The notes below the pieces were generated by a model, which ran no database searches, had not been told where the DNA came from, and was given only the letters and a program-made list of their open reading frames with translations. Below are positions 1-11,093 of a stretch of 64,000 nt of DNA, piece after piece. This DNA is from Bretschneidera sinensis (taxonomy: Eukaryota; Streptophyta; Magnoliopsida; Brassicales; Akaniaceae). How positions within the stretch are numbered: position 1 is the first letter of the stretch; each line of letters starts with the position of its first letter. The DNA lies in the NCBI GenBank assembly GCA_023935145.1, contig CM043699.1:74713138-74777137 (forward strand), read 5' to 3'. Position numbers and translations under genes: made by a program.

Positions 1-203
1 GTAGGGAACGTTATGCATAAGGGTTGTTGATTTAAATAAGGAGCAGCAAGCTCTTTCAAAGTTCGATTTCCAGCCATGACTTCCTCCTCTTCTAAATCAA
101 AATTGCTAGCAAATAGGGGATTAAGAGCTAGATCATTCTCTTTAAAATTTCTCCGAGCTTCCCTCCTTAACCTGCGCAAAGTTATCTTTATTTCTGAATC
201 GCA
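1..203 (-). CDS. Gag N-terminus of element L (partial)
   Basis: An open minus-strand frame runs from a stop at 206-204 to the window edge. From the ATG at 77-75 it reads a start very like the gag of element D at 20466: both have an RTL-x-ELxAP-x-LNQQPLCIT pattern. The residues before this ATG are rich in Arg, Lys and Glu and also resemble D's N-terminus, so translation may once have begun further upstream. No ATG remains there. Family knowledge: this is the capsid-precursor gag of plant Ty3/gypsy elements. Too short to judge whether it is intact. Confidence 0.6.
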
Positions 204-374
204 CTACAAATCACCTTGATTGGAAGATCGAGTTACAGTCATAAACAATCAAGGAAACTCTAATAAACAATGAAAAACAAATCAGAAAAAATCTAGAGTA
301 ATGTAAATAAATAAAAATTCTATGCTAAAACATAAACAATCACGATGATTTTGCTAAGTCATGTTGTCACTAGC

Positions 375-612
375 AAAAGGTGAAAAAGAGTTTCACTAAA
401 TTGCCAAAATTGCCCATACAGATCAGTCATTTTTGCGGATTAAACTGTATTGATTCAGGAAGAACCAGGAGATAATCCATATATGCTTTGGAAAGATCTA
501 GATGTCTATTTTCTGGAAAATTTTACGGCTCGTAAATATGATTTTTCGAGAGAAAATTATGGCAGTTTTAGTAGACAAAGGTCAGGCTGTGCGTGATTTC
601 AACGTGGCAGAA
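375..612 (+). repeat. LTR-derived segment, inverted relative to copies in C, H and I
   Basis: This piece of L's leader matches a segment of the LTRs of C (two tandem units per LTR, 9222-9625), H (38090-38310, 44450-44680) and I (40900-41120), but in the opposite direction. Landmarks are runs reading as 'attgccc..acag', 'catatatg' and 'gcctgac' when strands are adjusted. L, C, H and I are all minus-strand elements, so the segment is antisense in L relative to the others. Remaining leader (204-374 and 613-762) is AT-rich with an A run near 735 and no recognised feature. Confidence 0.6.
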
Positions 613-762
613 GTGAAGGGGCTATTAAATTTTGATTCTTTTTGGATTTGCACGGCCTAGACAGCAGCAAACGCACGACTTGGACAATTTTTTTCCCAAA
701 AATTTCGAGAACAAAATAAGGATCACAAGAAGCAAAAAAAAAAAAAAATCAACTAGAATCAC

Positions 763-780
763 TCCCCGGCAACGGCGCCA
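763..780 (-). other. Primer-binding site of L (tRNA-Asp)
   Basis: The + strand reads tccccggcaacggcgcca, identical to the 3' end expected of plant tRNA-Asp(GUC) including CCA. The minus-strand transcript is therefore perfectly complementary to the primer. It lies 5 nt from the LTR end, the usual spacing. It is the only perfect PBS in the window. Confidence 0.9.
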
Positions 781-785
781 AAATT

Positions 786-2229
786 TGGTGTGTTGTCGTA
801 GCCAACCAAAAATAAAACCTATACTCCTAAAAATATATGTAGTAGTGTGAGTAAGGATCGTTCCCACGGAGAGTATCTAGCCTAGTTTTATGCTACGTGA
901 ACAAGGATGGGGGGATTTGAGTATAACGAAAACAATTTTAAGAAAAATAACTAATGAACAATTCAAATTGAAGTATCAAAATCAATCGAAAGAACAAACC
1001 TTGGTCTAAGTCAACATCCACCATCATAATTTTACAACTGATCATTGATGCAAGTATATGTCAATTCACACTTTGAATATTCATCGTTGGAATTATTTTC
1101 CTATCTCTCCTTAGTCGCAATTAATTAGAAAACATGTGATCTAATTAACCCTAACTACTAAACAACCCAAGACAAGCGCTAAAGATTTAATCTAGTAACA
1201 ACCTTAAGAATTAGAAAAATCGATGAAGCTAAACAACACAAGCACAATCGGTTGCATTTAATTTAGCCGAGCGTTCTTCCTAATATCTAATAATTTTTGA
1301 CGCAGCAAATCATTAAATCTTAATTGCTTCACAAATTATAGGGATCAAACAATTACGGATTTGATATCTAACCTAGCAGTAGATTGCAACGAATAATAAA
1401 CTAGTAGGCTTCCTAGTAATTAAACAAGACAATCATGAAAATAGAGATAGAAGAACATCCGATACTCAAAGCATAAATTGAACAATAAAAACATATTAGA
1501 TCTCACAGCTTTATTGATTCCGAGACTTCTGTTTCCTTCGACCAATTATAAAAGTTTAGCCACGCAGGGCCATGATAAAAACTCGAAGGAGAAGTTAGAG
1601 AAGAGAGGAGAGAAAGGCATCCCTGAAGTCTGATGATTTCTCCCCTCTTATACACATTATTTTCAGTATTAGAAGCCTACAAGGTCTCCTAAAAATATTC
1701 TAAATATTATCCTAAAATAACAATATCCAAATTTGACTAATTTAAGGAAAATATTAAAAATAAAATAAAGTCCTAGTATAACTAGGAAACTGGTGTTTTC
1801 AGCATGAATTTTCGTGCACTAGATCTAGAAACTTTCGAAAATAAACTATGTCAAATCAGCGTATTAGAATTGCAGGCTAAGGGATGTTCCAAAACTTCAA
1901 TAGTGCAAGTGCCGCAACTCGAAGCCAAGTTTCGACCTTGATGCAGCTAGTATCGCTCAAAATGAAAAACATGAAAGTTGTAGAGCTTTTTCTTGGATTT
2001 TCGTAGCATCTTGAATCATCTCAATTGGAGCTCGGATGAGAGAGTTATGCCCAGATTATGAAGCAATGTCAAAACTATCCAAAATCGCCCAATTAGCTTC
2101 GTTTTGCACTTAACACTTCCGTTTGCATCCTAAATCAAAATATAAGAATAATGAGTACATTTAGGCTCTAAATGAGTATAAAAGACTAAACATTAAGGGA
2201 GAGAAACATGACATTTTGCATTCTCATCA
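786..2229 (-). repeat. 5' LTR of L
   Basis: About 1.44 kb. On its sense strand it starts TGATGAGAAT and ends CACCA next to the PBS, like the LTR end of D. The U5 motif shared by all tRNA-Asp elements here (ccctgtgg/tcgac type) is present in variant form near 851-873. No GC-rich palindrome cluster like that of B, D, E or J was noticed. The partner LTR is outside the window. Confidence 0.7.
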
Positions 2230-3165
2230 GAATCAGTTCAAGCTTAGAGCTCAGCAAAATTTTGCTCCTGGAAATCCACTCCTCACCCTTGGGAGGACAT
2301 TCTAGAATACTCAGAACCTACCTTAGATTATCCACAAATTTATTCTGGCCCCATATGAGACAAGAGGTGCAAGACTTTGTCAAAAGTTGTTAAACTTGTC
2401 AATATATGAAGTACCTTATTTCAAAGGCTGTAAGTTTGTTATAACCTTTACCAATTCCATATCAGATTTGTGAAAATATCTCCATGGACTTTATCATAAG
2501 CCTCTCCAACTCCAAAAGGCACATAACTCTCATGATGGTCATTGACAGACTTTTTAAGCTTGCACACTTTGGTGCACTTTAACCAAACTTCACTACAACC
2601 TCTGTGGCACAACTTTTCACCACCAGAATGATCAAACATCATGGGTTTCCTAGATCCATTGTATCAGACAGAGACTCCATCTTCCTCAGCAAATTCTAGA
2701 GACACCTCTTCACTCTTAGTGGCACTACATATAGCATGAGTTCCTTCTACAATCCAGAAACAGATGGAAAAATTGAGGTACTTAATAGGTGCTTAGAACA
2801 GTATTTGAAAGCCTTTGTCTCTGATTATCCCAAGTTGTGGACAACATACTTACCCCGGGCAGAGCTTTGGTATAACACCAACCATCATTCAACCATTAGC
2901 ATGACCCTTTTTCAAGCAGTATATGGAAGGCTCCCTCCATCCTTATGAGATTACATCAAAGATGCCTCTAATCTAGAAGCAGTAGACCACCTTTTGACTA
3001 CCAGAACTAAGTTGTTAAAACAACTATAAAGCAATCTCGTTAAGGCACATACAAGGATGAAGGTTCAAGTAGACAAACATAGATAAAAGGTCTCATACAA
3101 CCCAACTAATTAGGTCTTTTTGAAGCTGCAACCTTATACACAAACCTCAATTGCCTAGAGAAAAC
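2230..3165 (+). pseudogene. Chromovirus integrase fragment (element A)
   Basis: The translation shows the zinc-binding region (HSSPLGGHS ... WPHMRQEV ... FVKSC, then a stop and TCQ), the first catalytic Asp in a MDFIISL context, the second in SDRDSIF, and the glutamate region near the ETDGKIEVLNRCLE stretch. The next part, LWTTYLPRAELWYN, is typical of chromovirus integrases. Stops lie at about 2391, 2946 and elsewhere, and Trp codons have become stops, so nothing functional can be made. The 3' end is cut by the LTR of B. Confidence 0.85.
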
Positions 3166-3340
3166 TGATAAGTGCTAAAATATTCATATTTAAGCCCCTT
3201 AATTTACATTTGTTAAGTTCCTAGTTGAGCTATTTCATGCTATTTTATTCTTTTTCTGTGTTTTCCTAGGTTATTAAAGGAAAATGGAGCATTATCTGGG
3301 TTGGAGAACAAACATTGGAAGGACTGGAAACTGCACAAAG

Positions 3341-3440
3341 TGTGATCGATCACAGAAGTGTGCGATCGAGCGCACTAGCACTCTTGCGCACTAGAAGAAC
3401 GCTCGAGCACACAAGTATATGATCAAGTGCACACGTACAG
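3341..3440 (+). repeat. GCGATCGAGCGC motif cluster in the 5' LTR of B
   Basis: Several copies and variants of gtgcgatcgagcgcac sit within about 100 bp. Each can fold on itself (gtgcg pairing with cgcac). The cluster ends about 80 bp upstream of the TATA box. The same motif recurs at 4597-4640, 16078-16190, 16621-16715, 26468-26525, and in K. Confidence 0.8.
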
Positions 3441-3519
3441 TAAAACGGCAGAACCTATTTTGGAAAGTAAGGATCGGGTTGTGTTTTACGAGTTAGGGTT
3501 TCCAGATGTCCCAAACCCT

Positions 3520-3527
3520 TATAAATA
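3520..3527 (+). promoter_or_regulatory. TATA box of the B 5' LTR
   Basis: TATAAATA followed by aggcctg; the surrounding text is conserved in the 3' LTR (TATAAATA at 26609-26616). Position in the middle of the LTR and downstream of the GC-rich cluster fits a U3 promoter. Confidence 0.65.
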
Positions 3528-4432
3528 GGCCTGTAAACACAGAAACAAGAGGCTTCCTTTTAGTTTTAGTTTTGGTTTTTAGAGGAGAAGACTGTGGAGA
3601 TGAATTGACGACTCTTATCTGTAGTACTTTCGTGTTTATTCTTCTCCCTTTATTTTTACTTTATAAAGATGTTCAACATCAGAACCATGTGTAACTAACT
3701 TACTGGTAGGGCTCAATTGAAGCCCTAATTATGCTTTTCCATATATGAGTATGTTGCCTTTGCAATAGCTGTATTATGATGCTTTAATTGATTAATGCCT
3801 ATTTTATCTAATTCCTCAGATGTGTTTGCATTATCAACATAGGCATGTGGCATGGATTAGTTAATTAAATCAATTTGGATGACTGAGTCCTGGGTTTAAT
3901 AATAGTAACAAAAGAAATTCACACCAGATTCTTGGGTTAATCAACATGGGAAACCGGGAATATATGATATGCCATAGGTCTTGTGTGTTTGTTGATTTTC
4001 ACAGTATTTATGCTCTCTTAAAGATCAACTTAGTATACACCATGCTAAATCCTTTAAGAAAGAAAAGGGTTATACACCATGCCTAACTCATGGCTTAGGG
4101 AAATCAATAGCTTAAGGAGTACACACCATGCCCTTAGGTTGACAACATTAGGTATTCGTAGTATGGCTAAAGCATTGGCACACTATTTATTGGGAAAGTA
4201 TGATTAGTGGTGGATATCAAAGCCCTACGCTTCTATCATTATCGACTCAAACTCAATATTTATTTCTATCATTTTATATTGTGAAACTAATTCTAAAGCG
4301 AAATTCACCAATCCTTGCGGAGATGATCTCGCATTTGCACACTATACTACTCTGTTGACCTTGTGCACTTGCAAGTAAAACCGTTCAATTATTTGCTTAT
4401 TAAGTTAAGTAGATTTTTGCACAACACGTTTT

Positions 4433-4450
4433 TGGCACCGTTGCCGGGGA
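4433..4450 (+). other. Primer-binding site of B (tRNA-Asp)
   Basis: tggcaccgttgccgggga, one mismatch to the complement of the tRNA-Asp 3' end, 6 nt after the LTR. Leader 4451-4698 is T-rich with a 3'-splice-like tract ending in ttttag near 4571, then two copies of the GCGATCGAGCGC motif (4597-4640) just before gag. Confidence 0.9.
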
Positions 4451-4698
4451 TTGCACTAAATTTCCGTTTAGAATTATTTTTGTTTAGTTTTATTTTTCTG
4501 TTCTGTTTTATTCTATTTCATACAATATCTAATTTATTTCTTCTTGTGTGTTTTTTGTTTTTCTGTTTTAGGTTTACAGCAGAAAAATTTTAGGAAGTGC
4601 GATCGAGCGCAGTACTTGGTGCGATCGAGCGCACTCGGGGCAGAGACTACCCGAGCAGCAGTACTGAACCTGCTGCACTGAAGTGTTTCAGCCAATTC

Positions 4699-6703
4699 AT
4701 GCAAGGGCTTCGATCCAAGAATCCAACCTTCTTTCTACTTGATACAGAGCTTGAGTGGACCATTCGACAAAGGCTTAGAGACAATGTTGAAGAGGTAGAA
4801 GAAGGATTCGAGGGAGAAGCGCCAATGGCGGAACAACTTGGTAACCAACTGCTACCAAAGCGAAGACCCATGAAGCAATCCTTCATTCAACAGAACCTCG
4901 ACCAACCCTTATGCATTGCTTACCAACCTGAGGTGGAAGGAAATTATTACATATCCCCACAGATACTCAGTTCTTTGACTCATTTCAGGGGTACATCTGC
5001 TGAGGACCCACACTTGCACCTTCGAGAATTCTTTGATCTCTGCAAGTTCCAGCACATCCGGGGCATAGATCAAGAGGGAATCAAGTTAATTCTTTTCCCT
5101 TTTTTCGTTAAAAGATAATGCTAAGTTGTGGTATAATTCATTGCCTACAGTGTCCATCCATACCTGGGAAGAACTATCCAGTAAGTTCCTAAGGAAGTTT
5201 TTCCCAGAACAAAAGACAAGACAGATGAAGAAAGAGATTCAATCTCTCCAGTAGAAGGATGGAGACCTTTTCTTTGAAGCATGAGGACACTTCAATGAAC
5301 TGCTATTCAAATTCTCATATCACAATCTACCTCAAAATGAACTGGTACAGGCTTTCTATGAAGGTCTAAGTGACTTAAATAAAGGTATTATGGATTCAGG
5401 TTGTGGAGGTGTGCTGATGGAAAAAAACAGTGAAGAAGCCATGGAACTGTTTGTGACATTAAGTGAGCACACCCAGCAATTCTCCTCTAGAGGTAGACAA
5501 GAAGTTAAGAGCAAAGGTATGTATGAGGTAACTTTAAATGGTGGATCCTCAAATCAGATGGTTGCTATGGAAAGGAAGCTAGATATGCTTGTAAAAGCCA
5601 TAACTACTCAGAATGCGTCACCGAGTCCACAAGCTACACCACTCCAGGTATGTGCTATATGTTCTCATTTTGATCACACTACTGAAACTTGCCCTTTATA
5701 TTCATCTGCAGATCCAGAGTAAGCAAACTATATAGGACCAAACAACTATCCTTCCAAGAATAATCCGTATGCAAATACCTACAATCATGGATGGCGAAAC
5801 CACCTCAACTTCTCATGGAACAACAATCAGAATACCCTAAATCTTCAAGGGCAGCAAAGGAACGCCCAACCAACAGCCTAATCAATTCTCAAATCAAAGA
5901 AAAGTGACTTAGAAAGTCTTGTGAGGCAATTGGTAACTCAGCAACAACAGTTGATGACTTCATAAGATCAGTTCATGGCAGATGGAAGACAATTTTAGAC
6001 TGAGCGAAGACAAAACACTGCAAAGCATGAACAGGCCATTCAAAGATTAGAGGTACAACTAGGGCAATTGGCTAAGGAGTTGAGTGGCAGAAAGCAAGAC
6101 GAACTCCCATCCCAAACACTACCTAACCCAGGAGGACACAAACAACTAAAGGTTATTACAACTCTCAGAAATGGTAAGATTATAGGAACTGATGAGCCTG
6201 CACAAGCATCTTCAGAGAAACAATCTACATCAAAGGTAAGTGAAATGGAGAAAGCAAATGCACAACCCTTCCCTCAAAGGTTAGCAAAGCCAAAGAAAGA
6301 AAGTAAGTTGCTTGATATTTTTGAAACTTTGCGGAAAATAGAGATAAACATTCCTTTATTAGATGCAATTCAACAAATACCTGCTTATGCTAAATTTTTG
6401 AAAGATTATTACCCTCATAAGAGGAAGTTTCAGGAGCATGAGACAATGGCTTTAACTGAAGAGGTAAGTGTGGTATTGTTAAGAAAACTACCACCAAAGC
6501 TAAAAGATCTAGGTAGTTTTACCATTCCTTGCAAGATAGGTGATCAACTTTTTGAGCGTCCATTGTTGGATTTAGGAGTGGGTGTCAATTTGCTGCCATA
6601 CACGATATTTGAAACACTAGGTTTAGGTATACCCCTCCATTTGAACCTCTTGTGCCTACTAATACTACTCTTCTCCCTTCTATTGTCCAGGCACCAAACT
6701 TAG
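4699..6703 (+). pseudogene. Gag and protease of B (broken)
   Basis: I place the start at the ATG of MQGLRSKNPTF (4699), which matches the start in K; the longer frame upstream has no ATG. Gag shows the FRGT-EDPHLHLREF core of plant Ty3 gag, a CCHC zinc knuckle (CAICSHFDHTTETC, CX2CX4HX4C, about 5650-5691) and a long polar linker. The protease follows (FTIPCKIGDQLFE, LLDLG in place of the usual D-S/T-G, about 6520-6620). Damage: one extra T in the T-run near 5098-5108 shifts frame; stops near 5253, 5282 and 5720 (CAA to TAA against K). After FETLGLG the protease C-terminal half is deleted relative to K; the text jumps to PPFEPL and IVQAPNLEW. Confidence 0.85.
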
Positions 6704-6739
6704 AATGGAAGTAGTTGTTGGAGCATTTAACCTATGCTT

Positions 6740-8225
6740 ACCTGGGGGAGAATAAGACATTACCGGTAATCGTTGCTGCCAATCTAAGCATTGGGGAATA
6801 AGAGAAACTGTTGAGAGTTCTTAGAGAGCACAGATCTGCTATCGGATGGACCATTGCTGACATCAAAGGGATAAGTCTAGCCAAGTGCATGCATCATATC
6901 TACTTTGAGGATGAAGCAAAACCCACCTGGGATGCTCAAAGAAGTCTCAACCCACACATGACGGAGGTAGTCAAGTCAGAGGTATTAAAACTATTAGATG
7001 TTGGCATTATCTACCCCATCACAGACAGTAAATGGGTAAGTCCAATCCAAGTTGTTCCGAAGAAGAGTGGGATTACAGTGGTGAAAAATGAAGATAAGGA
7101 GCTAATACCTACAAGAATAACCACTGGTTAGAGGGTCTGCATTGATTACAGAAGGCTAAACAAAGTGACCAGAAAAGATCATTTTCCCTTGCCCTTCATT
7201 GATCAGATGTTAGAGAGATTAGCTCGTTATAGCTACTATTGTTTCTTGGATGGGTATAGTGGTTACAACCAGATTTACATAGCACCAGAGGACCAAGAAA
7301 AGACCACCTTCACATGCCCTTTCGGCACATTTGCTTATAGAAAGATGCCATTCGGATTATACAATGCACCAGCCACCTTTCAAAGATGTATGATGAGCAT
7401 TTTTTTTGATATGGTGGAAAAATTCATTGAGGCATTTATGGATGACTTTAGTGTTTTTGGTTCTAATTTTGATGAATGCCTCAATCATCTAAAGAGTGTC
7501 CTCAAGAGATGTGAAGAATGCAACTTAGTGTTAAATTGGGAAAAATGTCATTTTATGGTTCAACAAAGCATTGTGTTGGGTCATTCCATTTCCAATAAGG
7601 GTATTGAGGTAGACAAGGCCAAGATTGACATCATTTCAAAATTGCCTCTTCTTCTAACAATAAAGGGTGTCAGAAGTTTCTTTGAACATGCTGGATTCTA
7701 CATACGATTCATCAAGGACTTTTCTAAGATCTCTAGACCTCTTTGTGCACTGTTAGCTAAAAATACCAAGTTTGAATGGACTAATGACTGTATGGAAGCT
7801 TTCAACACATTAAAAAACTTGCTCACCTCCGCACCAATAATTATGGAACTTAATTGGAATCTTCCATTTGAGTTGATGTGTAATGCCAGTGATTTCGCTT
7901 TGGGAGCTGTTTTGGGCCAGAGAATAAATAAGGTACCTCATGCTATCTATTATGCTTCTAGAACTTTGATTGATGCCCAACTAAATTATTCTACTACTGA
8001 AAAAGAATTTTTAGCTGTTATTTTTGCTTTGGAGAAGTTTAGATCATACTTGATTGGCTCTAAGGTTATTGTATTTACTGATCACGCTGCTTTGAGATAT
8101 TTGTTTGCTAAGAAAAATGCAAAGCCTAGGTTGATCAGATGGGTACTCCTATTGCAAGAGTTTGACTTGGAGATTAAAGACAAGAAGGGCAGTGACAATG
8201 TGGTTGCAGATCACCTATCTAGGTT
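6740..8225 (+). pseudogene. Reverse transcriptase and RNase H of B
   Basis: The RT runs from about 6811, with the polymerase motif MDDFSVFG (catalytic Asp pair at 7441-7446), fingers WVSPIQVVPKK and FCTF-like [17 protein letters not shown]. RNase H follows (about 7860-8190) with [16 protein letters not shown] and [10 protein letters not shown]. Defects: Trp to stop at 7129-7131 (TTG-stop-RVCIDYR), and the first RNase H catalytic Asp is Asn ([12 protein letters not shown]). The frame is otherwise long (7165-8225). It is cut by insertion of C after the LSR triplet; the next residues (LPHEDNK) resume at 14440. Confidence 0.92.
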
Positions 8226-9740
8226 TGATTACGCCCATAGAATAACGCGGTAGTTATAGCACAGCTTTGGGGTATCGATTCCACAGGGAAACAAATTAAA
8301 AGAATAGTAGAAGGAATAAAGAAACTAAAGAAAAATATTAAATGATTAATGGAGAATTTAGATTGATTGTAAATGCGAATTAAAGCAAAGTAAAGTGAAA
8401 CAGTAAAACTTCGGGAATTCCTTGCACAAATCTGGTATTTTAATTATTCTTAATTCATTGAATAACTCAATTGGGAACTAAATTCCAAAATTCCCAATCG
8501 GAAGGTATAGATTTATGAACCAAGATTAAACCAAATGTAACCCTTTGAAATATCATTAAACACTTTTAAAATACGTAAACTATTATCACTATTGAGAAAA
8601 TCCAACGACGACAATATACTCAGGAAGCGATATTGCAGCAAAGAACTAAATCAGTATAGATAATCAATTGATCCAAATATAATCAAAGAGCTAAACCATT
8701 CAATAGAAAAAGCATGACTGAATCTATAAACATAATAAATTCTATGATTAGTCGGAGAAGAAAACATCACCAATAAATTGAGAATGATAAAACAAAAGAG
8801 TTTTAATAATTGAAAATCAAATATATAAATTAAAAATAAACAAAAATACCGTCAACTGTGCAAGTTCATCCCTAGCCCCACTTGAGAATTTAGTTACTCA
8901 TAAATATAATGGACAACAAAAATCTCAAGGGCAAATTTGAACTCTTCGCGAGCATCCCCGCTTGGTAGTAGAGATTCCCCAGATTGCTCCCAAAATGCCC
9001 TCCTGATTGCTCCGATTGGTAGCAAAGTCCTTCAGACTACACCCTGTTTGGTAGCAAAGCCTTGGAGACTGCCCACCATTTGATGAAGTGAAATGGGGCT
9101 TTTATAGGGGAACTCCATGAGTGCAATGTGTTTCCAATCCAATGTGGGATGTGGGATATAGAAATGTGTTTCCAACCGATGTGGGAGTTTTGCCTTCACA
9201 TGCCCTTCAAAACTTCTATCCATGCTAAAATCCCGCACAGCCTGACCTTTGTCTACTAAAACTATCATAACTTTCTCCAAAAAAATCATATTTATGAGCC
9301 GTAAAATTCCCCAGAAAATAGACATCCGGATCTTTCCAAGCATATATGGCTCATCTTTTGGTTCTTCCTGAATCATTATAGTTTAAATCCACAAAAAATC
9401 ACTTATGCCACGCTGAAATCACGCATAACTTGACTTTTGTCTACTTAAACTACCATAACTTTCTCTAGAAAAATCATGTTTATGAGCCGTAAAATTTCCC
9501 AAAAAATAGACATCTAGATCTTTCCAAGCATATATGGCTCATCTTCTGGTTCTTTCTGAATCAATACAGTTTAATCCGTAAAAATGACTAATCTGTACGG
9601 GCAATTCTGGCAATTTAGTGAAACTCCTTTCCGAGTGCTTATAAACCTGTAAACAACGAAAAAATAACTCAAAGTATAAAATTCCTAAGATAACAAATGT
9701 AAATTAAGGGGTCAAGATATGCAATATTTGGCACTCACCA
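8226..9740 (-). repeat. 3' LTR of C
   Basis: The + strand starts TGATTACGCCC; the other end is CACCA (CATCA in the partner). It holds two tandem units of about 189 bp (9222-9410 and 9411-9600), a promoter-proximal pair of ccaatgtgggatgtgggat-type motifs (9125-9195) and a minus-strand TATA (tataaaa, near 9100-9106). Confidence 0.88.
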
Positions 9741-11030
9741 AATACCCCCAAACTTACATTTTGCTAGTCCCTTAGCAAAACAAAATAAAATAAAATAAAA
9801 CTAAATGAAAAACAAAAAATATAAAGATAAGTTCATCATTCATGGTATCCTAAAATTTAAGCATCACACAAAACCATGATATTCATTCATAAGCAAGCTT
9901 AAAATGTAAACCCATCTTCGCAATGAATAGGAATTTTAAAATTTAATTACTTACAAAAGGCAGGCTAGGGCATCACAAGTCTGATTCAGTGTAAAGTGAA
10001 TTAGCATATAAATATAAGGCTTTCAAATAACTTCAATGTGCAATGTTTTCATGTCTCAATATTCATAGAATTTCTCATTAGAATGAACAATGATGGTATA
10101 GTTTTAATTGACCCATGTAGCGAGTGTTGAGTCAATGACTCCCAAACCAGATGGTTTTAGGGCATTAGGTGTAAAGACACCCCTAAGGACTTACTAACTC
10201 GAGTAAAAAAAGCTACGAAACTAAATTGGCCTTAATGCTACCAAGCAAAATTCCCACCTTCTGACATGAACACTCACTGCTTACTGAGGCAAGAGGTCCA
10301 GTTACTCAGCGAAAATTTTCTTAATGATCATTATGAATAAAATTCCCACATTTTGAAGTGAACACTTACTGCTTATTGAGGCAAGAGGTCCAGTTACTCA
10401 GCGAAAATTTTATTAATAATTATCATGAGCATTTTTCTCTTTTTGTGCAATTTTTTTTTTCAAAGTGTTTATCCAGCAAGTCATCTAGTTTTAGTTGAGT
10501 CAAGGAAACATACACATTAAACTCACATATCATACCTCACACTATTTTGTGCTAATGTGCTCGTGTCAGATTAGATCAAACATGTGAATTCTCAAACGCC
10601 TAAAGTAAGTAACAAAATTTTAAAACTCTATCATCAAATCATGTGTTCAAGATTTTAAGCTCACCAATGATATCACATCACAGTATTTGTTTAGATCAAC
10701 CAAAATTTCAAAATAACATGAGCATGCATTTATCTTTTCTTTAATAAATAATAAAAAAAAAATTGGGACAAAGTGTATGTGCATGTGTCTACCATACCCC
10801 CAAACTTAAATTAGACATTGTCCCCAATATGTGAACAACATGGAAAAAGCTGACCTGGGAGATGAAGAACCAACTAGACTAGCATGGCTCATAGCACACC
10901 CCCAAACTTGAACTGATGTGCATATTTGTCCTTGAAAAAAAATACGAAGGTAATATTGGAAAACAACAAAATATTAATAATAAACAAGAAAAAGAAATAT
11001 GAAAAACAATAAAAATAAAAGGATATGTTG
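9741..11030 (-). other. PPT and 3' noncoding region of C
   Basis: On the sense strand the terminal PPT is at 9741-9756 (tacccccaaactta on +). Two internal copies lie at 10795-10807 and 10896-10908, the first preceded by the attggggacaatg box. The tandem duplication (10248-10436) and the aaccatctggtt hairpin segment (about 10110-10215) match those of B and K. No ORF of note. Confidence 0.7.
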
Positions 11031-11093
11031 TGGGGTGCCTCCCATGAGCGCTAAGTTTTACGTCTTCAGCCAGACGCTCTTATTCCCTTCTAG
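11031..11093 (-). other. Conserved block 1 of C
   Basis: The + strand reads tggggtgcctcccatgagcg, ctaagttttacgtcttcagc, cagacgctcttattccc in succession, the reverse complement of block 1 in B and D. It overlaps the stop of the gag tail. Confidence 0.85.

Larger units (their letters stand above)
1..2229 (-). mobile_element. Element L: tRNA-Asp-primed Ty3/gypsy-like retrotransposon, 5' part only
   Basis: Read on the minus strand this is LTR (2229 to 786), PBS (780 to 763), leader and the start of gag running off the left edge. It ends against the integrase frame of element A at 2230, so it is inserted in A. The 5 bases after the LTR are gaatc (2230-2234); the other TSD copy is outside the window. 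PBS type and gag start place it with the Athila/Tat-like elements B, D and K. Whether it keeps pol cannot be seen. Confidence 0.75.
3166..4426 (+). repeat. 5' LTR of B
   Basis: Starts TGATAAGTGC and ends GCACAACA, about 1.26 kb. It carries a GC-rich quasi-palindrome cluster (3341-3440), a TATA box (3520-3527), a repeated 'acaccatgc' stretch (about 4037-4130) and the U5 motif near 4314-4334. The 3' partner is split by E and is shorter, mainly because its GC-rich cluster has fewer units. Confidence 0.9.

Noticed and set aside
763..780. Sequence identical to a tRNA-Asp 3' end could mark a tRNA gene
   Set aside because: Only the last 18 nt match; no D-arm, anticodon or acceptor 5' strand lies upstream, and it abuts an LTR end. 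It is a PBS.
4363..4593. Open frame of 76 codons with a hydrophobic end
   Set aside because: It spans the LTR end, PBS and T-rich leader of B; hydrophobicity comes from T runs.
9032..9376. Open frame of 114 codons in the LTR of C (similar ones in solo LTR I and H LTRs)
   Set aside because: It lies wholly in LTR sequence and is not kept in frame among copies; a by-product.
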